Source of the DNA: Candidatus Pelagibacter sp.
Lineage (GTDB): Bacteria; Pseudomonadota; Alphaproteobacteria; Pelagibacterales; Pelagibacteraceae
DNA: 11,824 nucleotides
Assembly (NCBI GenBank): GCA_002704185.1
Contig: PAFP01000048.1
Span: 1-11,824, forward strand
Direction of reading: 5' to 3'
Under the pieces are notes generated by a model. The model saw only the letters and a list, made by a program, of their open reading frames with translations. It did not search any database and was not told where the DNA came from. Positions 1 to 6,898 of the stretch are shown in pieces (the stretch's first letter is position 1; every line of letters starts with the position of its first letter). Both the position numbers and the translations under genes were made by a program.

Positions 1-680
1 TCAATCAAACCAGTTTTCATAGCTGGTTGAATTTCACCACCTGGTAATTGTCTTACGACCATTCCCATTGCTGTTAAAACGTTTGTAGCCAAACCTACTG
101 TTCTATACTTCATTCCTTTAACATCAGAGACTTTTGTTACGTTCTTTTTGAACCATCCAAAAGGCTGTGCTGGCATAGGCATATGAAAGAAACCAATATA
201 ATTATAACCTACTTTTGCAAGTGTTTCGTCATATAGTTTTCTTCCTCCACCATACTCAATCCATGCCATAACTTCCTGTGATGACATTCCGTATGAAGGA
301 CCTGTTCCGAAAAGAGAAGCTGCTGGATTTTTTCCATACCAATATGCTGTCACCCAGTGACCCATATCAACAACTCCAGAACTTACTGCTTGTCCTATTT
401 CTTTTGTCTTAACTACTGCTCCAACTGGTTGTAAGTCAATTGACAGGCTTCCACCTGACATTTCCTTAACCATTTTGCAATAATCACCGGCCATTTCAAA
501 AAAGATATTTGCTCCTGATGGCCATGCTGCTTGCATTTTCAGCTTAACACTTTTTGCGTGTCCCGCTGACCAAGCTGCAACATTAGGCATAGCAACTGTT
601 GCTGCTGCTGCTGCACCTGTAACTGCTGCTGCTTTAAAAAATTTACGTCTAGACTTAGACGCAATGTTTTTTTTTGACAT
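1..680 (-). CDS. dctP: TRAP transporter periplasmic solute-binding protein (DctP/TakP-like), C-terminus cut by window edge
   Basis: This is the periplasmic receptor of a tripartite ATP-independent (TRAP) transporter, which delivers small organic acids to a membrane QM permease. The 226 visible residues begin with a Tat signal peptide: SRRKFFK at residues 10-16, then an Ala-rich hydrophobic stretch to about 39-42. The mature part has the DctP fold signatures, including KYRTVG with the carboxylate-contacting Arg at about 193, and LPGGEIQPAMKTGLID, which ends at the window edge. The family is about 350-370 residues, so roughly a third is missing. The GGEI(Y/Q)PA..(T/G)(G/L)ID pattern is that of the TakP/lactate-type subgroup rather than the C4-dicarboxylate DctP type. 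ATG 680 has GGGGGAG six bases upstream. An in-frame ATG at 695 overlaps that site and has no site of its own, so 680 is preferred. Visibly richer in GC than its neighbours, as expected for an abundant Ala/Gly-rich binding protein. The substrate (glycolate, lactate or a 2-oxoacid) is inferred from the adjacent catabolic genes. The symbol names the family only. Confidence 0.9.
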   Translation of the reverse strand, partial: MSKKNIASKSRRKFFKAAAVTGAAAAATVAMPNVAAWSAGHAKSVKLKMQAAWPSGANIFFEMAGDYCKMVKEMSGGSLSIDLQPVGAVVKTKEIGQAVSSGVVDMGHWVTAYWYGKNPAASLFGTGPSYGMSSQEVMAWIEYGGGRKLYDETLAKVGYNYIGFFHMPMPAQPFGWFKKNVTKVSDVKGMKYRTVGLATNVLTAMGMVVRQLPGGEIQPAMKTGLI

Positions 681-686
681 GTTTTT

Positions 687-693
687 CTCCCCC
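687..693 (-). promoter_or_regulatory. Strong ribosome binding site of the TRAP binding-protein gene
   Basis: GGGGGAG lies six bases before ATG 680. Most genes in this window have no recognisable Shine-Dalgarno sequence and appear to rely on overlap with the gene before, so this site suggests high, independent translation. It also decides the start between ATG 680 and the in-frame ATG at 695. Confidence 0.75.
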
Positions 694-698
694 ATGTT

Positions 699-712
699 AG
701 TTAAATTTAACT
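699..712. promoter_or_regulatory. Perfect 14-base palindrome AGTTAAATTTAACT, candidate operator
   Basis: The sequence AGTTAAATTTAACT is its own reverse complement, with no spacer. It lies between a possible -10 hexamer (TATTAT, 714-719 on the minus strand) and the ribosome binding site. If that -10 is used, the palindrome covers the transcription start, a typical repressor position. It has no loop and so is not a good RNA hairpin; a dimeric DNA-binding regulator is the more natural reading. AT-rich DNA yields some palindromes by chance, so the role is inference. Confidence 0.4.
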
Positions 713-713
713 G

Positions 714-738
714 ATAATATTAAACCAAATCTTTTATA
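714..738 (-). promoter_or_regulatory. Possible promoter -10 elements for the TRAP gene
   Basis: Between the terminator-like hairpin and the TRAP gene, the minus strand holds TATAAA (733-738) and TATTAT (714-719). Either could serve as a sigma-70 -10 element. Neither has a good -35 at 16-18 bases, and AT-rich DNA gives such hexamers by chance. The main support is indirect: if the upstream operon ends at 749-771, a promoter must lie in this short stretch. Confidence 0.25.
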
Positions 739-748
739 ATGAGTCTCG

Positions 749-771
749 AAAAAAAAGTCGTTACTAACAAC
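749..771 (-). terminator. Candidate Rho-independent terminator after the D-2-hydroxyacid dehydrogenase gene
   Basis: On the minus strand GTTGTT and AACGAC form a six-pair stem with one G-U pair and a three-base AGT loop, followed directly by eight T. It starts 11 bases after the TAA stop at 782-784. The stem is short and AT-rich, but the order stem then T-run, and the position after the last gene of a long same-strand run, fit an intrinsic terminator. It would separate the glc operon from the TRAP gene. Confidence 0.5.
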
Positions 772-781
772 CTGAAGTTGA

Positions 782-1738
782 TTAATTTACCTGATCTAAA
801 GGTTTATTTGATTTATTTAAAAATTGATCCAGATTATTTATAGCTCTTTCTCCCATAGCAATCCTTGTTTTTGTAGTTGCGCTGCCGAGATGAGGCAAAA
901 GAAATAATTTTTTTAATTTTAAATACTCTTCATGAATTAGTGGCTCGCCATTATAAACGTCCAGTCCTAAAGCAAATACTTTTCCATTTTTTATTGCTTG
1001 AATCATATCTTCATCATTAATTATTTCTCCTCTTGCTGCGTTAGCAATTACAGCTCCATCGGGAAGATACTTTAAAGTATCTTTATTAATTAAATTTGTA
1101 TTGGTTTTGCCTCCTGGACAATTAATTGATAAAAATTCGCTATGTCTTAATAAATCTTCTAAACGTTCATGAAAAATTGCACCATTCTCCAATTTTTCAG
1201 ACAACTTACTTCGATTATGATAATGAATTTCCATACCAAAACCCCTTGCAATATTTGCAACCGCTCTTCCAATTCTACCCATACCTAAAATACCTAGTTT
1301 CTTGTTTGTCATTTGTTTACCTATTAAAAAATCTGCTGACCATTCCCAACTCTTATTTTCGGCATAAATTCTACCCTCATACGCTCTTCTTGATGCACCT
1401 AATAATAAAAGTATTGAAATCTCTGCGGTTGCATCTGTTAAAACTTCAGGTGTGTTAGTAACAATTATTTTCTTTTCTTTTGCAGTATCAATATCTATGT
1501 TTCCAAATCCAACAGCATAGTTTGCAATAATTTTTATATTTGATGGTAATTTTTTTAATAAATCTGTATGAAAATTATTATTTGGGAATGTTAAGATACC
1601 ATCACAATCAGACGATAACCTTATAATATCACTATCCAAAAAATTTTTATCGTCCTGGTTATGAACTACTTTAAATTTTTCTTTAATATAGCTAAAATTT
1701 TTATCTAGAAGTTTTCTGGTTATGAAAATTTTTTTCAT
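782..1738 (-). CDS. D-isomer-specific 2-hydroxyacid dehydrogenase (glyoxylate/hydroxypyruvate reductase type)
   Basis: A 318-residue cytosolic oxidoreductase, normal length for the family, interconverting 2-oxoacids and D-2-hydroxyacids with NAD(P)H. The Rossmann motif GMGRIG is at residues 152-157. The catalytic triad is present: Arg236 in NAARGE, Glu265 in YNGEP and His283 in LPHLGSAT. NYAVGFGNID (73-82) is typical of glyoxylate/hydroxypyruvate reductases (GyaR/GhrB type) rather than D-lactate or phosphoglycerate dehydrogenases, and no regulatory domain follows. Arg176-Ser177 after the second Rossmann strand suggests NADPH preference. ATG 1738 overlaps the glcF stop as ATGA (4 bases), so the gene is probably translationally coupled as the last cistron of the glc operon. 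Likely role: reduction of glyoxylate to glycolate or of hydroxypyruvate to D-glycerate. The family is certain, the substrate inferred. Confidence 0.9.
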   Translation of the reverse strand: MKKIFITRKLLDKNFSYIKEKFKVVHNQDDKNFLDSDIIRLSSDCDGILTFPNNNFHTDLLKKLPSNIKIIANYAVGFGNIDIDTAKEKKIIVTNTPEVLTDATAEISILLLLGASRRAYEGRIYAENKSWEWSADFLIGKQMTNKKLGILGMGRIGRAVANIARGFGMEIHYHNRSKLSEKLENGAIFHERLEDLLRHSEFLSINCPGGKTNTNLINKDTLKYLPDGAVIANAARGEIINDEDMIQAIKNGKVFALGLDVYNGEPLIHEEYLKLKKLFLLPHLGSATTKTRIAMGERAINNLDQFLNKSNKPLDQVN

Positions 1739-3036
1739 ACTTTTATTGATTCAGGTTTTTTACCCCCTGTGTACCAATCTAAAAGTTCGACTGTATGTAA
1801 AATTGGAATACTTGTACCCATTGATATTTGTTTTATACAACCTACATTCCCCGTAGCTATAATATCTGGATTTATTTTTTTTATATTATTCACTTTTCGA
1901 TTTAATAACTCTTCTGCTATTTCCGATTGCATTAAATTATAAGTACCAGCCGATCCGCAACATATATGGCCATCTGGTATTTCGTAAATGTGATTTCCAG
2001 TTTTATTTAGTAAATTTATAGGTTGTTCATGTACTTTTTGTCCATGCTGCATTGAACATGCAGAATGATATGCAACTCTATATTTTTTCTTATTTGATGT
2101 TTCTATAAAATTAAGTTTAATAGACTGATCTAGATATTCCGTAATATCTTTACACAATTTACTGATCATCCTAGCTTTTTTTCTAAATTTAGAATCTGGA
2201 TGATTTCTAAAAATAAATCCATAGTCTTTCAATGTTGTTCCGCATCCTGATGTATTTACTAAAATTGCATCAAGATTTTCTTTTTCATAAAGCTCATGCC
2301 ATTTTAAAATATTGAATTCAATTAATTTGTGAGCAGATTCTTCTTTACCCATATGATGTGTTAGTGATCCGCAACATCTAATGTCTTTTAATATATGAAC
2401 TTCAATACCGTGTCGTGTTAAAATATTAATTGAAGAGTCATTAATTTCAGGGGATATAGCTTTTTGAACACAACCAGTTAATAATGCAACTTTGGAAACT
2501 ACTTTTGACTTAGGTTTAAAAACTGAGTTATTCGGCAATTTTGAACTTGGAAAAGTCTTCGGCATGAATTTAACCATATCTTTAATTTTTTTGGGAGCTA
2601 AAAACATTAATGGTCTAAAAATATTAGTAATAAAACCAACCAGTTTAAATAAGTTAGGGTTAGGTAAAATAATTGCCAGAATATTTCTCAGTGTTCTTTG
2701 AAAAAAAGGTCTTTTATAAGTCCGCTCTACATGATTTCTTCCGTGGTCTATTAAGTGTAAATAATCTACACCTGCAGGACAAGTGGTCAAACAAGCGTAA
2801 CAAGATAAACATTGGTCAATATGCTTAGTAATTTTTTCAGTAGCAGGTTTATTATTCTCTAACATATCTTTAATTAAGTATATCCTTCCCCTTGGTCCAC
2901 TTAACTCGTCACCTAGAATTTGATATGTTGGGCAAGTTGCATTGCACATTCCGCAATGCACACATTTTCTTAATATTTGCTCAGATGTATTAATTTCTGG
3001 ATCAAGAAGTTGGTTTTTTTTAAAGTTTGTTTGCAT
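1735..3036 (-). CDS. glcF: Glycolate oxidase iron-sulfur subunit GlcF
   Basis: A 433-residue electron-transfer subunit of the membrane-associated GlcDEF complex, which passes electrons from glycolate to the respiratory quinone pool. Two ferredoxin-type 4Fe-4S motifs are at the N-terminus: Cys25/28/31/35 (CVHCGMCNATCP) and Cys76/79/82/86 (CLSCYACLTTCP). Two cysteine-rich CCG domains follow, at 221-223 (CCGSLTHHMG) and 359-361 (CCGSAGTYNLMQ). The GDELSGPRGRIYLIK segment (42-56) between the first and second cluster motifs is characteristic of GlcF. All cluster ligands are intact. The start at 3036 overlaps the glcE stop by one base (TAATG), and AGGAG four bases upstream is one of the few good ribosome binding sites here. 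The downstream reductase overlaps by ATGA. A D-lactate-oxidising homologue is possible, but the adjacent glcE and glcD favour glycolate. Confidence 0.95.
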   Translation of the reverse strand: MQTNFKKNQLLDPEINTSEQILRKCVHCGMCNATCPTYQILGDELSGPRGRIYLIKDMLENNKPATEKITKHIDQCLSCYACLTTCPAGVDYLHLIDHGRNHVERTYKRPFFQRTLRNILAIILPNPNLFKLVGFITNIFRPLMFLAPKKIKDMVKFMPKTFPSSKLPNNSVFKPKSKVVSKVALLTGCVQKAISPEINDSSINILTRHGIEVHILKDIRCCGSLTHHMGKEESAHKLIEFNILKWHELYEKENLDAILVNTSGCGTTLKDYGFIFRNHPDSKFRKKARMISKLCKDITEYLDQSIKLNFIETSNKKKYRVAYHSACSMQHGQKVHEQPINLLNKTGNHIYEIPDGHICCGSAGTYNLMQSEIAEELLNRKVNNIKKINPDIIATGNVGCIKQISMGTSIPILHTVELLDWYTGGKKPESIKV

Positions 3037-4235
3037 TATACTCCTGCATACATTTTACCTGGATTTAAAATCAATTTTGGATCAAAGCTTTTTTTTATTT
3101 TTGATGATAATATTTTTAGATTTGTGTCACCATAAGTTAAAAATTCTTCAGTTCTTCTGAAATTCGCTTCTGCTTTATAAATTGTAAGATGACCATTATT
3201 TTTCACAGCAAATATCCTCATCTTTGAAATTATCTCATTATCTCTTGCTGATATCCATATTAATCCACCAGCCCAATCAATAAAATATCTAATATCATTT
3301 GAAAATTTATTCAAGAATTCAGAAGTTTTTGTTATAGGTAAAGATATTTTGCATACAATTTCACTAGAATTTTTGAATGCATCTAAATTTTTACTTAAAC
3401 TCCAAAATGCTTTAGATTGAAATATATCGAGAATTGAAAAGTCCTCATTAACAAAGATTTTCTTCAATTGTTGAACTCTTTCTTGCACTGAGGTTTTGGG
3501 TCCCTCTACCCTTAATGAAAAAATCGAAATATTTTGCTTTATATCATTTAACCTAAAAAAACTTGTATTATTATCAGGGTAGTAACATGCTCCGGAAATT
3601 TCTAAAGATGTATCCATTGCTTTTAAGAAAAAATCTATCGCCCCATCGTAATTTAACCCATACATACAAAAAGTCTCTTGATATTCATATTTAGGTAATA
3701 CTTTTAAAGTCACCTCTGTAAAAGCACATAAAGTACCGTATGATCCACTAACTAGTTTACTTAGATCATATCCAGTTACATTTTTAACTACTGTGCCTCC
3801 GGATTTGATTTGTTCACCAATACCGTTTATTGCTTTAAATCCGAGTAAGTGATCTCTCAATGAACCGACTTTAAATCTTCTGGGGCCTGATAAATTACAT
3901 GCAACTACTCCCCCGATTGTTCCTCCATGAGATTTACCATGATACAAATAACCTAAGTCTATTGGTTCAAATCCAAAAGTTTGATTTTTGGTTTCAAGCG
4001 CATTTTCAATTTCTTCTAAAGAGGTTCCTACTTTAACTTTTATATATAGTTCCTCAGGGTAGTATTCTATAATTCCATTTATTTTTTCTAAAGACAGAGT
4101 TTTAGAGCACTGTATGATTCTCCCAATTTTTTTTGAATTCTGGCCTACTATTTCTATTGGCGAATTTTCCTGATAACTTTCATATATGAAATCACTTACC
4201 TCTTTTTCTGATACCGGAGAGTAAATATCATTCAT
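3036..4235 (-). CDS. glcE: Glycolate oxidase FAD-binding subunit GlcE
   Basis: A 399-residue protein, the second flavin-binding subunit of glycolate oxidase. It has the PCMH-type FAD fold: GTIGGVVACNLSGPRR (about residues 105-120) and KNVTGYDLSKLVSGSYGTL (about 151-169) are the core FAD contacts, and the C-terminus ends in the family signature LNPGKMYAG. Compared with GlcD it is shorter and lacks the histidine-rich catalytic C-terminal motifs, as expected for GlcE. I chose ATG 4235, whose A is the last base of the glcD stop (TGATG). An in-frame TTG one codon upstream (4238) would add a single residue but is a poorer start. It overlaps glcF by one base. No clear Shine-Dalgarno sequence precedes it, so coupling to glcD translation is likely. 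The central region (about 180-330) is more divergent, as is usual for this subunit. Confidence 0.93.
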   Translation of the reverse strand: MNDIYSPVSEKEVSDFIYESYQENSPIEIVGQNSKKIGRIIQCSKTLSLEKINGIIEYYPEELYIKVKVGTSLEEIENALETKNQTFGFEPIDLGYLYHGKSHGGTIGGVVACNLSGPRRFKVGSLRDHLLGFKAINGIGEQIKSGGTVVKNVTGYDLSKLVSGSYGTLCAFTEVTLKVLPKYEYQETFCMYGLNYDGAIDFFLKAMDTSLEISGACYYPDNNTSFFRLNDIKQNISIFSLRVEGPKTSVQERVQQLKKIFVNEDFSILDIFQSKAFWSLSKNLDAFKNSSEIVCKISLPITKTSEFLNKFSNDIRYFIDWAGGLIWISARDNEIISKMRIFAVKNNGHLTIYKAEANFRRTEEFLTYGDTNLKILSSKIKKSFDPKLILNPGKMYAGV

Positions 4236-5722
4236 CAAAATCTTGGTAAGTCAGGGAATTTAGTTTTACCTTTGTGAATATGTATTCTTCCTTCCTCTGC
4301 GCATCTATGAAGAATAGGATAAACCTTACCAGGATTTAACAAATTCTTATCATCAAAAGCTTTTTTTAAATTTAGTTGTTGTTGTATGTCGTTATTATTA
4401 AACATTTCACACATTAATTCTCTTTTTTCAACTCCAATACCATGTTCGCCAGATAAAACTCCACCTACTTTAACGCAGTATTTTAAAATGTCCGCACCAA
4501 AATCTTCAGCTTTTTTTAATTCATTCGGGTCATTTGAGTCAAACATAATTAGTGGATGTAAATTTCCGTCACCAGCATGAAAACAATTTGCTACTCGTAA
4601 ACCATATTTCTTAGAAAGATTATTAATATAACCTAAAACATTTGCTAATTTATTTCTTGGTATCGATCCATCCATGCAGATATAATCAGGTGATATAACC
4701 CCGCAAGCTGAAAATGCTGCTTTCCTACCTTTCCAAAACTTCATTCTTTCTTCGTCGCTATCACTTGCCTTATTATAACTTGCCTTATTCATCTTAGCTA
4801 TATCCAAAACTTTTTGAATCATTGCTTCTACTTCACTAGCGGTACCGTCGATCTCAACAATTAGAAGAGCTTCTACATCTCTAGGATAACCTGCTTTCGC
4901 ATAATTTTCTGTAGCAATAATAAGTGGCTTATCCATAATTTCCATCCCAGCAGGTACAATACCCTTCGATATAACATCTGACACGCAACTACCCGCATCC
5001 TCTATAGAATTAAATCCAATTAAAACTGCTCTAACTGCCTCTGGTTTTTTTAATATTTTAACTGTAGCTTCAGTAACAACTCCTAATAGACCTTCCGATC
5101 CTATAAAAATTCCTAAAAGATCGTAGCCCTCTGAGTCTAAATGTTTACCTCCTACACGAAGTATAGTTCCATCCATCAACACAATCTCAATACCTAAAAC
5201 GTTATTTGTAGTTGTTCCATATTTTAGTGAGTGCACTCCACCAGAATTTTCTGCAATATTACCACCTATTGAACATGCTAATTGACTAGATGGATCTGGC
5301 GCATAATAATATCCTTGATCCTGAACAGCTTGAGTTATTGCTAAATTTGTAACACCAGGCTGTGTTACGACACATCTATTTTTAAAATCTTTCTCTATGA
5401 TTTTGTTAAACTTTCCCATACTCATGAGTACACAATCTTTTAATGGTAAAGATCCTCCGGAGAGACCTGTTCCAGCGCCTCTTGGTACAACCTTTATATT
5501 ATTCTTGTGGCAATAATTTAAAATATTAGATACTTCTTGCGTATTCTCTGGCAACACCACGGCAAGCGGCTTTTGCTTATATACATTAAGTCCATCAGTT
5601 TCATACGGTCTTAATTCGTCATTATCGAACAAAACGTTATTCGTATACATCTTCAATTCTTTTACAATTGAAGATTTCTTATCTATTATTATCTGATCAG
5701 CTTCTGGTAAATGTAAAACCAT
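4235..5722 (-). CDS. glcD: Glycolate oxidase catalytic FAD subunit GlcD
   Basis: A 495-residue catalytic flavoprotein that oxidises glycolate to glyoxylate (often also D-lactate to pyruvate) at the inner membrane with GlcE and GlcF. The FAD domain shows PRGAGTGLSGG (80-90), APDPSSQ (141-147), IGGNIAENSGG (152-162) and GSEGLLGVVTEATVKI (208-223). The C-terminal FAD-oxidase domain shows NCFHAGDGNLHP (379-390), with its conserved histidines, GGVLSGEHGIG (420-430) and LNPGKVYP (462-469). Full length. The tail LHRCAEEGR..FPDLPRF matches alphaproteobacterial GlcD. ATG 5722 lies 12 bases after the aminotransferase stop and has no clear ribosome binding site; the next in-frame Met (residue 25) would remove part of the conserved N-terminus. 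It is the first of three overlapping glc genes. Confidence 0.95.
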   Translation of the reverse strand: MVLHLPEADQIIIDKKSSIVKELKMYTNNVLFDNDELRPYETDGLNVYKQKPLAVVLPENTQEVSNILNYCHKNNIKVVPRGAGTGLSGGSLPLKDCVLMSMGKFNKIIEKDFKNRCVVTQPGVTNLAITQAVQDQGYYYAPDPSSQLACSIGGNIAENSGGVHSLKYGTTTNNVLGIEIVLMDGTILRVGGKHLDSEGYDLLGIFIGSEGLLGVVTEATVKILKKPEAVRAVLIGFNSIEDAGSCVSDVISKGIVPAGMEIMDKPLIIATENYAKAGYPRDVEALLIVEIDGTASEVEAMIQKVLDIAKMNKASYNKASDSDEERMKFWKGRKAAFSACGVISPDYICMDGSIPRNKLANVLGYINNLSKKYGLRVANCFHAGDGNLHPLIMFDSNDPNELKKAEDFGADILKYCVKVGGVLSGEHGIGVEKRELMCEMFNNNDIQQQLNLKKAFDDKNLLNPGKVYPILHRCAEEGRIHIHKGKTKFPDLPRF

Positions 5723-5734
5723 AATAGTTATATA

Positions 5735-6894
5735 TTAAATAATTTTTGCGATTTTCTCCAATGCTTTTTCAATATTTTCATAGCTATTCGCATAGCTAAA
5801 TCGTACGTAATTTACGCATGATTTGCCAAAACTGGTTCCAGGAACAATTGCCACACCTGCCTCATCCAAACATTTTTGGGAAAATTGCTCACCATTCAAC
5901 CCGGAATTTATTACATTTGGAAATACATAAAAAGCTCCGCCTGGATTATTACATTTTATACCTTTTAAATTATTTAATCCATTTACTATTAGTTTTCTTC
6001 TTTTTGAAAATTCGTTCATCATATTATTTATAAATTCGTCAGATCCCTCTAAGGCCGCCAATGCAGCGATTTGATTTGCAGCTGGAACACACGAATAACT
6101 ATTAATCGCTAACCTAGTGACTTTTTCAATTAATTTATCTGGCCAAACACTCCATCCAAGCCTCCAGCCGGTCATTGCGTACGATTTACTCCAGCCATCT
6201 AAAACTATTAATCTCTCATAAATCTCAGGATAATTTAAAAAAGTTGGCATTTTTTTACCATCATAAATTTGCCTAGAGTAAATTTCATCACTTAAGATAC
6301 ATACGTCTGGGTATTTCTTTAGTCCTTGAACTAATTTTTTTATTTCATTTTCATCAATCAGTGCCCCAGTAGGATTTTGCGGATTATTTATTATTATCAA
6401 TTTTGTATTTTTTTTATTAATTTTAAAACTTCATCAGCTTTAAAAGAAAAGTCATTCTGTTCCTTTAAAAACATTGGCACAGGTTTTGCGCCCGAATAAT
6501 TAATCATTGACTCATATATTGGAAATCCAGGTTCAGGATAAATAATTTCATAACCTGGTTCTCCTAGTAACATCATTGTAAAAAAAATTGTTGGTTTACC
6601 ACCTGGAGTAATTAATATTCTTGATGCATTTACTTGTGCTTTATAATGCTTATGTATGTATCTTGATACACCTTTTCTTAATTCAAGCACTCCATTTGGT
6701 TCTGTATACCCATGATGACCATCATCCAAGGCTTTTTTACAAGCACTAATTATATGATCTGGTGTTTTGAAATCTGGCTGTCCAATACCTAAATTTATAA
6801 TTTCTTTTCCTTCACTAACTAGTTTCTGAGCTTTGGATAAAATTACAAAAGCCGACTCAGTTCCCAGCCGAGAATAACTTTTTGATATCTTCAT
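5735..6894 (-). pseudogene. Class I PLP aminotransferase (aspartate aminotransferase family), interrupted by one frameshift
   Basis: Two adjacent frames encode one aminotransferase of about 386 residues, a normal family length. The first (6894-6397) gives residues 1-165, with NLGIGQPDFKTP (34-45), HGYTEPNGVLELR (61-73) and the TPGGKP cofactor-phosphate loop (96-101). The second (6400-5735) gives NNPQNPTG with Asn174, SDEIY with Asp203/Tyr206, the PLP Schiff-base Lys237 in GWSKSYAMTGWRLGW, and the substrate Arg365 in VRFSY (restored numbering). The frames meet at an A8 run (6408-6415). One added A, or a -1 slip, restores ..LIKKNTKLIIINNPQNP.. with no gap. All catalytic residues are intact and both halves look conserved, so the lesion is recent, a sequencing error, or bypassed by slippage. 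ATG 6894 is 4 bases after the dehydrogenase stop. Likely role, inferred from context: glyoxylate to glycine, or a general aspartate/alanine transamination. Confidence 0.88.
6408..6415 (-). other. A8 homopolymer at the aminotransferase frameshift, potential slippery site
   Basis: In the upstream reading frame the minus strand reads ATA AAA AAA ATA CAA AAT TGA. The A AAA AAA heptamer fits the X XXY YYZ form used in bacterial -1 ribosomal frameshifting (the dnaX site is A AAA AAG). A -1 slip here, or one extra A added by RNA polymerase, joins the two halves in frame. No Shine-Dalgarno-like stimulator upstream or strong hairpin downstream is evident, which weakens the programmed-shift reading relative to a simple indel. 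Confidence 0.5.
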
Positions 6895-6898
6895 TGAA

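Noticed and set aside
1..680. Recent horizontal transfer of the TRAP gene because of its higher GC
   Set aside because: The excess comes mostly from Ala/Gly-rich signal and mature sequence, typical of an abundant periplasmic protein. No mobile element or boundary is visible.
693..695. In-frame ATG five codons upstream of the chosen TRAP gene start
   Set aside because: It has no ribosome binding site before it, and the GGGGGAG serving ATG 680 would fall inside its coding sequence.
681..781. Riboswitch, such as a glycine sensor, ahead of the TRAP gene
   Set aside because: After the terminator-like hairpin fewer than 70 bases remain, with no GC-containing paired domains. I see no aptamer-like structure.
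1126..1458. Open frame on the plus strand opposite the D-2-hydroxyacid dehydrogenase gene
   Set aside because: It lies wholly antisense to a strongly supported gene, its translation is low-complexity and Leu/Tyr-rich, and it shows no recognisable motif.
4236..4238. TTG as the start codon of glcE
   Set aside because: It lies one codon before ATG 4235, which itself overlaps the glcD stop as TGATG. The ATG is the simpler start, and the difference is one residue.
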